Assembly: GCA_964275345.1 (NCBI GenBank)
Contig: CAXYBK010000001.1
Coordinates: 1 to 44,873, forward strand
Direction: 5' to 3'
Source of the DNA: MED-G78 sp964275345
Lineage (GTDB): Bacteria > Pseudomonadota > Gammaproteobacteria > Magnimaribacterales > D2472
Length of the DNA stretch: 44,873 nt
The position numbers were made by a program, and so were the translations under genes. The first letter of the stretch is position 1. Each line of letters starts with the position of its first letter. This document shows positions 32,498-41,391 of the stretch, piece after piece. The notes beneath the pieces were generated by a model. The model searched no databases. It was not told the DNA's origin and saw only the letters and a list, made by a program, of their open reading frames with translations.

Positions 32498-35072
32498 ATG
32501 AACACTAAAGAGTTAAGACAAGCATTTTTAGATTTTTATAAATCAAAAGATCATGCTGTTGTTGATTCTAGTTCACTAGTACCTGTTAATGATGACACTT
32601 TGCTTTTTACAAATGCTGGAATGGTTCAATTTAAAGATGTTTTTCTAGGCACTGAAAAGCGCAAATATGTCAGAGCTACTACCTCGCAAAGATGTATTAG
32701 AGCTGGAGGAAAGCATAACGACCTTGAGAATGTGGGCTACACATTAAGACATCACACTTTTTTTGAAATGCTTGGCAACTTTAGCTTTGGCGATTACTTT
32801 AAAAATGATGCTATTGCATTTGCATGGGAATTTTTAACTGAAGTATTAAAACTTCCTGAAGATAAACTATGGATCTCTGTCTATAAAGATGATGACGAGG
32901 CTGCAGCTATCTGGAAAGATGAAATAGGAATAAATCCTGACAGAATAGTTCGTTTGGGTGAAGAGGATAATTTTTGGAGTATGGGGGATACCGGCCCCTG
33001 CGGACCATGTTCAGAAATTTACTATGATCATGGAGATCATATTCCTGGAACACCTCCTGGAAGTGATGGTGATGAGGGCGATCGTTTTGTAGAGATTTGG
33101 AATCTAGTCTTTATGCAATTTAACAGAGATAGCTCTGGTGAAATGACCCCACTTCCAAAACCTTCTGTTGACACAGGCATGGGGCTAGAAAGAATAGCAG
33201 CAGTTATGCAAGGCGTTAACTCCAATTACGATACTGACTTTTTTAAAAGCTTAATCGATGCATCAGAGAGCCTTTTAAGTAATGGCGGCAATGTATCTCA
33301 TAAAGTTATTGCTGATCATATTCGCTCAACTAGTTTTTTAATTGCCGATAACGTCCTGCCAGAAAATGAAGGCCGAGGTTATGTTTTAAGACGTATTTTA
33401 AGAAGAGCTATTCGACATGGTTATAAAATGGGCGCCACGAAACCATTTTTACATAATCTAGTATCAACATTAGCCTCTTTAATGTCAGATGCTTATCCGG
33501 TCTTAAAAGAAAAAGAGGAATTTATAACTACTACTATCCTTAATGAAGAGCTTAAATTTTTTGAAACTTTAGAAAAAGGTATTCAAATTTTAGAAGATGC
33601 TATTAATAAAATAGAAAACAAAACTATTCCAGGTGATGTTATTTTTAAACTTCATGACACCTTTGGATTTCCTTTTGACTTGACTGCTGATATTGCAAGA
33701 GAAAGGGATCTACTAGTAGATTTAGATGGCTTTCAATGAATGTATGGCTAAGCAAAAGCAGGCTTCTAAAGCTGCAAGTAGCTTTACCTCAAAACTTCCA
33801 GCTGCCTCAGGAGTTAAAGAAACCAAATTCTTAGGATATGAGTTACTAGAGGCTCAAAGTAAAGTTATAGCTTTATGGGATGGACTTGATGCAGTAGAAA
33901 GTATTGAAAACAATAATGAAATTTTCTTTGCTACTGAACATACTCCATTTTATGCAGAGTCAGGAGGCCAAGTTGGAGATAGAGGAACCTTTTCATCAGA
34001 GGCTTCTAGTGGTGCTATTATAGATTGTAAGAAACAAGGAAAAGTCTTTATTCATAAAGCTATTTTAGATAAAGGTACCTTAAATTTAAGCGATGTAATT
34101 GATATGAGTGTTGAAAAGGATAAAAGACAAGCTGTAGCAATACATCATTCTGCTACGCATTTAATGCATGCTGCTTTAAAAGAAGTTTTAGGAGAGCATG
34201 TTCAGCAAAAAGGATCTTTAGTTGATGAGCATAAACTTAGATTCGACTTCTCTCATGGCAAACCTCTTTCAAAAGAAGAAATTTCAAAAATAGAATCAAT
34301 AGTAAATCGTGAAATGCTCAGTAATGTTGAAGTAACTACTGAAATTATGGAGCTTGATAAAGCTATGGAATCAGGTGCCCAGGCGCTATTTGGTGAAAAA
34401 TATGATGACGAGGTAAGAGTTCTTAGTATGGGTGAAAAATCTTTTTCAGTTGAACTTTGTGGAGGAACTCATGTTGATCGAACCGGAGATATGGGATTAT
34501 TTATTATTGTTAATCAATCAAGCGTTGCTTCAGGCATTCGAAGAGTAGAAGCTCTATCAGGCAAGCAGGCAATGGCTTACCTAGAAGAGTTAAGGTCAGT
34601 AAATGATTCAATTCAACAACTATTAAATGCACCACAGGATTCTTTAGAAGAAAAGATTAAACATTTGATGGATGAAAACAAGAAACTTAAAAAAGGTGGA
34701 ACCAGTCCTTCTGCCGTTGAAGTTATTGATTCACAAGTCTTTGAGAATGATGGATGGAGCCTCGCACTTGAACAGGTAGCTGTTGAAGATAATAAATTGC
34801 TAAGAGGGCTAGTAGATAAAAAGAAAAATACACTAGAGAATGGCGTAATAATTTTACTAAATGTTATCGATTCAAAAGTAGCATTAGTTTGTGGAGTTAC
34901 CGAAAGCATGACTTCAAAAATATCTGCTGGCGATGTTATTAAGATGCTCGCAGAATCTTTAGGTGGCAAGGGTGGCGGTAGGCCTGATTTTGCTCAGGGT
35001 GCTGGTGAAACAAATGATATTAAAAAGTTTGTGACATCTATTCCAGATATCGTAAAATCAGTCGCTAAATAA
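32498..35072 (+). CDS. alaS: Alanine-tRNA ligase, split by a +1 frameshift
   Basis: Charges tRNA-Ala. The first frame (413 residues) contains the class II catalytic core: TNAGMVQFKDVFLG, RCIRAGGKHNDLENVG, HHTFFEMLGNFSFGDYFK, and GFPFDLTADIARERD. It ends with DGFQ and a stop at 33737-33739. The second frame resumes with NECMAKQKQASKAAS and carries the editing domain metal motifs HHSATHLMHAAL (HxxxH) and CGGTHVDRTG (CxxxH), then the coiled-coil and C-Ala domain with GGKGGGRPDFAQG. Skipping one base in the TTTC near 33732-33735 joins them as GF-NECMAKQ, exactly as in intact AlaRS, giving about 857 residues. The protein must be functional in the cell. Confidence 0.95.
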
Positions 35073-35083
35073 TCCATAGCTTT

Positions 35084-36298
35084 ATGTCAGATATCATAGT
35101 TCAGAAATTTGGTGGAACCTCTGTTGGCTCAGATGAGAGAATATCTGCTGTCGCACAAATTATTAAAAATGCTAAGAAAGATAATCAAGTAATTGTTGTG
35201 GTATCTGCAATGAGTGGTGAAACCAATAGGTTAATTAATCTTGCAAAAAGTTTTGGTGATAATCCTGATAGAAGAGAGTTTGATGCATTGATCTCAACTG
35301 GAGAAAAGGTAAGTGCATCTTTATTAGCAATGGCATTAAATTCAATAGGTGTAAAAGCTAAATCCTTTTCTGCGTCTCAGATTTCAATGAAGACCACTGG
35401 TCATCACTCTAAGGCAAAGATTATTGATGTTGATGGAGAGAAAATTCTTGCAACTCTAAATGATGATATTGTGCCTATTATTACTGGATTTCAAGGTGTT
35501 ACAGAAAGTGGTGATGTCACCACTCTTGGTCGGGGCGGCTCTGATACAACAGCAGTAGCTATTGCTGCGCATGTTAATGCAACTAGGTGTGATATTTATA
35601 CAGATGTAGATGGAATATATACTACAGATCCAAGAGTAGTACCTGAAGCAAAAAAATTAGATTCTATAACAATGGAAGAGATGCTAGAAATGGCTGGACA
35701 AGGAGCAAAGGTTGTTCAGATTAGAGCTGTAGAATTTGCCAATAAATTTCAAGTTCCCGTTAGAGTTCTTTCAAGTTTTGAGGAAGGCAAAGGAACACTT
35801 ATATCTCTTAAGGAGGAGAATATGGAAAATGCATTAATATCAGGAATAGCATTTAAACAAGATCAAACTAAATTTACTCTTCACGGTGTTGAAGATACAC
35901 CAGGAATTGCTTATAAGATTTTAGGACCAGTTAATGATCAAGATATAAGTGTCGATGTTATTGTTCAGAATATAAGTGTTAATGGTAAAACTGATTTTAC
36001 TTTTACTGTTGATAAAGAAGATGAAGAGCAGGTGAAATCTATCTTAGAAAGTAAGCAATCAGGATTAGACTATATAGATTTATTAATAGATGCAGATATT
36101 GCTAAAGTTTCTATCGTTGGAGCTGGAATGAGATCTCATGCTGGCATTGCCAGTAAGGCTTTCGAAGCTCTTTCTAATGAAAGTATTAATATTCAAGTTA
36201 TTAGTACCTCGGAAATAAAGATAACCCTTGTTATTGAAGATAAATATTTAGAGCTTGCTGTAAAATGTCTTCACAAAGCTTTTAATTTGGAGAAATAA
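35084..36298 (+). CDS. lysC: Aspartate kinase
   Basis: Phosphorylates aspartate, the entry to lysine, threonine and methionine synthesis. The 404-residue monofunctional form begins IVQKFGGTSVGSDERI; the nucleotide/aspartate segments LISTGEKVSASLLAMAL and GRGGSDTTAVAIAAH follow, and two ACT domains occupy about 260-404 (ALISGIAFKQDQTKFTLHGV and SIVGAGMRSHAGIASKAF), so feedback inhibition by lysine and/or threonine is expected. alaS-lysC order is conserved in Gammaproteobacteria; csrA, the usual next gene, is absent and a dihydroorotase gene overlaps the stop by one base. Confidence 0.97.
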   Translation: MSDIIVQKFGGTSVGSDERISAVAQIIKNAKKDNQVIVVVSAMSGETNRLINLAKSFGDNPDRREFDALISTGEKVSASLLAMALNSIGVKAKSFSASQISMKTTGHHSKAKIIDVDGEKILATLNDDIVPIITGFQGVTESGDVTTLGRGGSDTTAVAIAAHVNATRCDIYTDVDGIYTTDPRVVPEAKKLDSITMEEMLEMAGQGAKVVQIRAVEFANKFQVPVRVLSSFEEGKGTLISLKEENMENALISGIAFKQDQTKFTLHGVEDTPGIAYKILGPVNDQDISVDVIVQNISVNGKTDFTFTVDKEDEEQVKSILESKQSGLDYIDLLIDADIAKVSIVGAGMRSHAGIASKAFEALSNESINIQVISTSEIKITLVIEDKYLELAVKCLHKAFNLEK

Positions 36299-37632
36299 TG
36301 TACGACTTAATTCTAAAGAATTGCAATATTGTAAATGAAAATAAAATTACAGAATCCGATATAGCAATTAAAGATTCTAGAATTGAATTAATAGCTAATT
36401 CTATTAATTCTGAAGCAAAAAAAACAATCGATGTTAATGGAAGATATGTAATCCCTGGGTTAATTGATGATCAGGTTCATTTTAGAGAGCCAGGATTAAC
36501 TCATAAAGGAGAGATTGCAACTGAATCTAAAGCTGGGCTTGCAGGAGGTGTCACAAGTTATTTTGAAATGCCGAATGTTAATCCAACAACTACCACCAAT
36601 GAAAACCTCACCAAAAAATTTGCTATAGCTAGTGAAAAATCTCTTTCTAATTACTCATTCCATCTAGGAGCAAGTAATACTAATATTGAAGAAATTAAGA
36701 GTGTCGATATTAATCAAGCTGCAGCTTTAAAGGTATTTATGGGAGCTTCAACTGGAGAGATGTTAGTTGATAGCATCGATGCACTTGATGATATTTTTCA
36801 TTACTCACCATTGACTGTTGTAACTCATTGTGAAGATCCACAAAGAGTTATAGATAATGAGAAATTATTTTTTGAAAAATATGGCAGTGATTTATCAGCA
36901 CAACATCATCATCTTATAAGAGATGTTGAAAGTTGTTATTTATCTAGTTCACTAGCAGTGAATTTAGCTAAAAAATATGATGCTAATCTTCACGTTTTCC
37001 ATTTAACTACAGCTAAAGAAATGGAGCTATTCACCTCTGGAGCAGTCGATGGAAAAAAAATAACTGCCGAAGTTTGTGTTCACCATATGTATTTTAATGA
37101 ATCTGATTATGCTGAGCTAGGTAATCAAATTAAATGTAATCCTTCAATTAAAGAAGAGTCAGATAGGTTGGCTCTTATAAAAGCTCTGCATGAAGATAAG
37201 ATTGATATTATTGCTACTGATCATGCGCCTCATACCTGGGATGAAAAAATGTTGAATTATCCAGAAGCACCAGCTGGATTGCCTCTGGTGCAGCATGGAC
37301 TGCAAATCCTTATGGATTTTTATCATGATGGTATTCTTAGTCTGGAAACTATTGTAGAAAAAACTAGTCACAATGTTGCAAAAAGATTTCAAGTGAAAGA
37401 CCGAGGTTACATTAGAGAAGGTTATTATGCTGATCTAGCAATCTTAGATACTGATAAGCCATATCAAGTATCTGAAGATAATATTTTGTATAAATGTGGC
37501 TGGTCTCCATTTTTAGGAAAAACATTTAATTCATCTATACATATGACAATTGTTAATGGTCATATTGCTTTTCAGGATAATCAAATAAATCCAGATCTTC
37601 CTTTTGGAATGCAAATAGAATTCGATAGATAA
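36298..37632 (+). CDS. pyrC: Dihydroorotase, type resembling Bacteroidetes enzymes
   Basis: Cyclises N-carbamoyl-aspartate to dihydroorotate in pyrimidine synthesis. The 444-residue amidohydrolase starts MYDLILKNCNIVNENKI; the metal region reads LIDDQVHFREPGLTHKG, where the first His of the usual H-x-H is Gln. That QVH form, together with KVFMGASTGEML, AEVCVHHMYF, IATDHAPHTWDEK and GLPLVQHGL, is the version I associate with Bacteroidetes dihydroorotases, not the E. coli PyrC type. The carboxylated lysine (KVF), later His residues (VTHCED, VFHLTT) and catalytic Asp (ATDHAPH) are present. It overlaps lysC by one base and precedes tRNA-Ser. Confidence 0.9.
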   Translation: MYDLILKNCNIVNENKITESDIAIKDSRIELIANSINSEAKKTIDVNGRYVIPGLIDDQVHFREPGLTHKGEIATESKAGLAGGVTSYFEMPNVNPTTTTNENLTKKFAIASEKSLSNYSFHLGASNTNIEEIKSVDINQAAALKVFMGASTGEMLVDSIDALDDIFHYSPLTVVTHCEDPQRVIDNEKLFFEKYGSDLSAQHHHLIRDVESCYLSSSLAVNLAKKYDANLHVFHLTTAKEMELFTSGAVDGKKITAEVCVHHMYFNESDYAELGNQIKCNPSIKEESDRLALIKALHEDKIDIIATDHAPHTWDEKMLNYPEAPAGLPLVQHGLQILMDFYHDGILSLETIVEKTSHNVAKRFQVKDRGYIREGYYADLAILDTDKPYQVSEDNILYKCGWSPFLGKTFNSSIHMTIVNGHIAFQDNQINPDLPFGMQIEFDR

Positions 37633-37658
37633 TTAAGTCTTTTTTATATTCAAAGAGT

Positions 37659-37664
37659 TATAAT
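37659..37664 (+). promoter_or_regulatory. -10 element for tRNA-Ser
   Basis: A perfect TATAAT 14 bases before the tRNA 5' end, the expected distance for a short leader. The stretch upstream is T-rich, with no clear TTGACA. It lies 26 bases after the pyrC stop. Confidence 0.55.
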
Positions 37665-37678
37665 CTTCCATCATTTAC

Positions 37679-37768
37679 GGAGAGTTGGCTGAGTGGTCGA
37701 AAGCGCCTCCCTGCTAAGGAGGTATATGGGTAACTGTATCGAGGGTTCGAATCCCTCACTCTCCGCCA
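37679..37768 (+). tRNA. tRNA-Ser (GCU)
   Basis: Ninety bases with encoded CCA. The acceptor stem GGAGAGT/ACTCTCC is perfect with discriminator G. The anticodon GCT lies in CTCCCTGCTAAGGAG, a long variable arm (TATATGGGTAACTGTA) identifies it as class II tRNA-Ser, and GGGTTCGAATCCC forms the T-arm. A tRNA-Ser near alaS-lysC is a conserved gammaproteobacterial arrangement. Confidence 0.97.
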
Positions 37769-37869
37769 GTATTTTATGTCTGTTAAATATCTATAATATT
37801 GCTTCCATTAAAACTTTTCTTTGTTATATTTAAAAAAGAATTTAAATAAAATACGGAGAGAAATAAATA

Positions 37870-38668
37870 ATGAATAATATTAAATATACATCGATTTTTT
37901 CAATTACTGCCATGCTAATAATTGCTGGCTGTTCTGATAATTCAATGGATCAAGAAGTTGCAGCCGCTGAATCAGGGCCTGTTTCATACTATAACCAATT
38001 TGTGCCTTGTGTGGCTGGACCTGATGCTTCTCCAGAAAATATGAGAAAGATGATTGCAGAATGGAACGAGCTTGAGGCTATGTCAGATGACCTAGTATGG
38101 GGTGGAGGCTATGCACCTAAAGGTGATAATAATGGACAGGATAATGGTTGGTGGGAAATTCAATGGACTTCAAAAGAAGCAGCTGATGCTGGATGGGAAG
38201 TCTGGATGGCAAGTGAGGAAGCTCAAGCTTGGGATTTAAAAACTGATGCTGTATTAGCATGTGATAATTCTGTTGTATCTTCATGGAAGTTTACTATGCC
38301 TGGAGCTGAATCTCCTGATTTCGATATGAGTTATTTTGCAACTGAAACACATCCATGTAATCTAAATGATGGAAAAACAAGTGCAGATCTAATGGCTGTT
38401 GCTGAAAAATATGATAATTGGGTTAGCTGCAAATGGAACTGCTGAAGGATACTTTTATGGTATTTATGAAGCTTTAGATGATGATGCTATGTTTGATTTT
38501 TTATGGCTAAACTTTCATCAGACCTTTGAAGGTTTAGATGCAGCAAATTCAAACTTTGTTGAAATTGGAGCAGATATGCAAGCTAGCTTTGATGAAGTCG
38601 CTTCATGTAGAGCACCTGATTTATATGACAGCTATGAATTCAGAAACTTAATGTCTGACGCTTCCTAA
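37870..38668 (+). CDS. Two-repeat lipoprotein of unknown function, +1 frameshift in the middle of the second repeat
   Basis: The first frame (191 residues) has a lipobox (IIAGC, about Cys21) and an exported body rich in Trp. A second frame, open from before 38399 to 38668, continues it: skipping one base at about 38417-38425 reads AEKYDNWV-AANGTAEGYFY and yields about 265 residues. The protein then shows two related halves, each opening with a cysteine (FVPCVAGPDAS / THPCNLNDGKTS), a helix with M-x-x-x-A-E-x-[WY]-[ND], a Gly/Tyr-rich strand and a second cysteine (VLAC / VASC). No known family is recognised; the layout suggests a duplicated alpha/beta unit with a disulfide each. RBS GGAGAG precedes the ATG. 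Confidence 0.7.
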
Positions 38669-38683
38669 GCGAAACACACTCCT

Positions 38684-38716
38684 AATCAACCTATCAAGTT
38701 CATTGATGGGTTGATT
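38684..38716 (+). terminator. Strong hairpin, probable transcription terminator
   Basis: Fourteen-base arms AATCAACCTATCAA and TTGATGGGTTGATT pair completely, counting one G-U, around the loop GTTCA. It lies 15 bases after the lipoprotein stop. The downstream tract (CTTGTATTCT) is only moderately T-rich, so termination is plausible but not certain. Confidence 0.6.
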
Positions 38717-38793
38717 CTTGTATTCTAGCCTAGGAATACATTTATAAATCTCTATACTATCTTTAATATTTTTTATCTATAAAGGATTTCTAC

Positions 38794-40095
38794 TTGGACA
38801 ATCAGAATAAAGAATTAAACAGTTTTGATAATATTAAGGATCAAGTTATTGATCTTCTTGATGGAGATAAGCAAGAATTTATCTACTTAACAGGCGCAGC
38901 AGGAACAGGTAAAACAACTTTATTAGAGGTTGTAAAAGCTGATTTAGATAAAAAAATGATAGTTGTTGCTCCAACAGGTATAGCGGCACTTAATATAGGC
39001 GGAACAACCATTAATTCTGCTTTTAGAATTGGCTTTGATACTTTCCCTGAAATTACTAAATCTAAAGACCCTAGGTTCAATAAACTTTTAAAAAAACTTG
39101 AAGTACTTATCATTGATGAAGTCTCCATGGTAAGAGCTCCAATGCTAGATGCTATTTCGCAAACTTTAAAAATACACAGAGGCAATGATGAGCCTTTTGG
39201 CGGAGTAAGTGTTCTTGCTTGTGGTGACTTGTTCCAGTTACCTCCAGTAGTAAAAGAATATGAAGAAAAAATTATTTTTGATAGATATGATTCGATATAT
39301 TTTTTTAGCGCTCATAGCTTTAAAGAATTTACTCAACCAAAATTTTTTGAACTAACTAAATCATTCAGACAAGAAGATGATAGTGATTTTTATGACCTTC
39401 TTAATAATATTCGTTTAGGCGAAGACTTGGAAAATACTATCAATAGCTTTAATAGAACTTGCTTTAGTCCAGAGTCTGAGACCGAGTCATCAATGATCAT
39501 AACCTCAAGAAAGAATAGAGCGGAACATATTAATGAGGAGATGTTAAATAGAATAGAAGGCACTCAAGTATCTACAAAGTCTAAAGAATATGGAGATTTA
39601 AATGAGAATGATCTTCCTGCTCCCAGAGAATTAAAATTAAAAGTCGATGCTAAGGTTATGTTTATCAAGAATGATAGTGCAGGTAGATGGGTAAATGGTA
39701 CTGTAGGTATAGTCACCCAATGCTCAGAAAAATCAAAAAAATATATTAGAGTTAAGGTTGGAAAAGACATCCATAAAGTTGAAAGAGAAGAATGGAATAA
39801 AGTTAGATACATTTATGACGACGAGGATGATGAGATGTTTGAAGAGGTAATTTCATCATTTAAACAGTTTCCACTCAAGCTTGGATGGGCTGTTACCATT
39901 CATAAAGCACAAGGATTAACTCTTGAAAGTTGTTCTGTTGATCTGGGGACTGGTGCTTTTGCTACAGGACAGGCTTATGTAGCTTTAAGTAGATGTAAAA
40001 CCATGAACACTCTTAATCTTTATAGAGAATTAAGAATAAGTGATGCAATGGTAGATCCTGATATTCAAGATTTTCATCTAGCAAATTTTAAATAA
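38794..40095 (+). CDS. PIF1-like / RecD-like ATP-dependent DNA helicase
   Basis: A 433-residue superfamily 1B helicase. Walker A is LTGAAGTGKTT (32-42), motif Ia VAPTGIAALNIGG, Walker B IIDEVSM (106-112), motif III GDLFQLPPV, an SFRQ motif (ELTKSFRQ), and the C-terminal 2B/UvrD_C_2 block LGWAVTIHKAQGLTLE with VALSRCK. PIF1-family enzymes unwind 5'-3' and resolve G-quadruplexes or R-loops; bacterial copies are patchy and often accessory. The start is a TTG with AAAGGA upstream; no in-frame ATG sits nearby. It stands alone after the hairpin, so it is probably its own unit. Confidence 0.88.
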   Translation: MDNQNKELNSFDNIKDQVIDLLDGDKQEFIYLTGAAGTGKTTLLEVVKADLDKKMIVVAPTGIAALNIGGTTINSAFRIGFDTFPEITKSKDPRFNKLLKKLEVLIIDEVSMVRAPMLDAISQTLKIHRGNDEPFGGVSVLACGDLFQLPPVVKEYEEKIIFDRYDSIYFFSAHSFKEFTQPKFFELTKSFRQEDDSDFYDLLNNIRLGEDLENTINSFNRTCFSPESETESSMIITSRKNRAEHINEEMLNRIEGTQVSTKSKEYGDLNENDLPAPRELKLKVDAKVMFIKNDSAGRWVNGTVGIVTQCSEKSKKYIRVKVGKDIHKVEREEWNKVRYIYDDEDDEMFEEVISSFKQFPLKLGWAVTIHKAQGLTLESCSVDLGTGAFATGQAYVALSRCKTMNTLNLYRELRISDAMVDPDIQDFHLANFK

Positions 40096-40156
40096 GCTAT
40101 TATTTTTATTTTGTTCTTTGTTAAAATAAGGTAATTAAAAACAATAGGGATAAAAA

Positions 40157-40609
40157 ATGAGACTTCCATTTAAGGCTAATGATGAAACCACTGAAGAATA
40201 TATATCAGTTATAAAGGAACTATGTATTATTCAGCATGAAGATACTTGGTATAAAGATAAATCTCATGCAGTTCTTTTTCCAGATCTAGAGGATGCAAAA
40301 AAGAAAGTTGCTAAGCCACATTATTGGATACTTAATTCTATAGACGAATACGATGCTGCTGAAGATAAACAGCCAGCATTATTGGCCATGGCTCAAATTG
40401 TTTTTAACACAAATAACTATTCTGAAAAATTAGTTTCTGAAAATGAAAATATTGAAGCAAAAACAGAATTAGCTCAGTCCTTAATTAATTTTGAGATTGA
40501 GATACCAGTAATTGCTGAACATATGATAAGTATGGATGTTCCTAAATATGCTCGATTAATGATGGATGCTGCAACTGCTGAGACTCACATTAGTGAATGG
40601 CTTAAATAA
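40157..40609 (+). CDS. Hypothetical protein, 150 residues
   Basis: A soluble, acidic, mostly helical protein without signal peptide or membrane segment. The N-terminal half has aromatic-rich stretches (HEDTWYKDKSHAVLFPDLED, KPHYWILNSIDEYD); the C-terminal half is helical (TETHISEW-like end). I recognise no family. A Shine-Dalgarno (AGGGA) eight bases before the ATG and normal codon use support a real gene. The next small gene begins two bases after its stop. Confidence 0.6.
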   Translation: MRLPFKANDETTEEYISVIKELCIIQHEDTWYKDKSHAVLFPDLEDAKKKVAKPHYWILNSIDEYDAAEDKQPALLAMAQIVFNTNNYSEKLVSENENIEAKTELAQSLINFEIEIPVIAEHMISMDVPKYARLMMDAATAETHISEWLK

Positions 40610-40611
40610 TA

Positions 40612-40770
40612 ATGTCGAATAAATTTATTAATCCAGAAATTAAGACTATTGATATTACAGAAGAACAATTACAAAGGATGAAAGATCTATCAGACAATCA
40701 TAACCAATCTTTAGAAGCTGTTATCTTCTTTGTTATTGAGCATGGTCTAGTAGCGCTAGAGAAAAGCTAA
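40612..40770 (+). CDS. Small hypothetical protein, 52 residues
   Basis: Reads MSNKFINPEIKTIDITEEQL then a helix and LEAVIFFVIEHGLVALEKS. It fits exactly between its neighbours, 2 bases after the previous stop and with its TAA touching the next TTG, so it is probably part of the same message. The pattern (short beta strand, then two helices) would suit a ribbon-helix-helix-like fold, but that is only a guess. No Shine-Dalgarno is evident. Confidence 0.5.
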   Translation: MSNKFINPEIKTIDITEEQLQRMKDLSDNHNQSLEAVIFFVIEHGLVALEKS

Positions 40771-41037
40771 TTGGCATCAACTTTTCAAACTCTTGTATGG
40801 GATGAGATAGACAAAATACCCAAAGGTAATACTCTTACCTACAAACAGATTGCTATACAAATAGGCAAACCAAATGCAGCTAGAGCTGTAGCTAATGCTT
40901 GTGGTAAAAATCCAAACCCAATTAATACACCTTGCCACAGAGTTATAAATTCTAATGGAACCATTGGCGGATATAGCGGAGTTGGAGGCATTCAAACTAA
41001 AAAAGACCTTCTTGCAAAAGAAGGAGTTTTTTTCTAA
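40771..41037 (+). CDS. Single-domain O6-alkylguanine-DNA alkyltransferase-like protein
   Basis: An 88-residue protein consisting only of the C-terminal DNA-binding domain of Ogt/MGMT: VWDEIDKIPKGNTLTYKQIA, the arginine-finger helix ARAVANACGKNPNP, and the active-site motif NTPCHRVINSNGTIGGYSG with Cys55. Because the acceptor cysteine is kept (PCHR rather than the PWHR of ATL proteins), alkyl transfer is possible, but the usual N-terminal domain is missing; alternatively it is an ATL-like recognition protein. The start is TTG directly after the preceding stop. Confidence 0.8.
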   Translation: MASTFQTLVWDEIDKIPKGNTLTYKQIAIQIGKPNAARAVANACGKNPNPINTPCHRVINSNGTIGGYSGVGGIQTKKDLLAKEGVFF

Positions 41038-41067
41038 ACTTTATTACAATCAATTAACATACTACTT

Positions 41068-41391
41068 ATGTACAAAAATATATTTCTTTTAGCACTTACT
41101 TTTACTTTTTTACCATCAATCTCAGCAGACTCACATTCTAAGAAGGCTTTAGAGCAGGAATCTAAAGTTGGAGTCTTTGGTTATTGGAAAAAAGAAGACT
41201 GCCGAAAAATCAGTGAGTCTTCGGGTAAATTACTTTACGCTGCAGGTATGCAGCTAGAAGAAAGTAGAAAACATAGAGAGGCTGGACATCCTTTAAAAGC
41301 AGATCAAACAGCCGCTGCTGCGAAATACTTGGCAGAAATGGCTTCACATTATGCAAATAACTTTGAGGCATACTGCAAAAGACCTGCTTAA
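41068..41391 (+). CDS. Small secreted helical protein
   Basis: A 107-residue protein with a signal peptide (cleavage after SISA, residue 20). The mature part is helical and charged with two cysteines (EDCRKIS and AYCKRPA) that could bridge. Its family is not recognised. The TAA shares a base with the ATG of the CotH lipoprotein, so the two are translationally coupled and may act together at the cell surface. Confidence 0.6.
   Translation: MYKNIFLLALTFTFLPSISADSHSKKALEQESKVGVFGYWKKEDCRKISESSGKLLYAAGMQLEESRKHREAGHPLKADQTAAAAKYLAEMASHYANNFEAYCKRPA

Noticed and set aside
34613..34969. Minus-strand open frame of 118 codons inside alaS
   Set aside because: Antisense to the strongly conserved C-terminal region of AlaRS, with no ribosome-binding site and a low-complexity Ser/Phe-rich translation.
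33726..35072. A separate gene for the AlaRS editing half, making a naturally split AlaRS
   Set aside because: The frames join without loss of any conserved residue when one base is skipped, and the break is within a continuous helix of the enzyme, not at a domain border. A frameshift or read error is simpler.
38399..38668. Independent small gene after the lipoprotein
   Set aside because: It begins within the lipoprotein, has no RBS, and its sequence forms the second half of that protein's internal repeat once one base is skipped.
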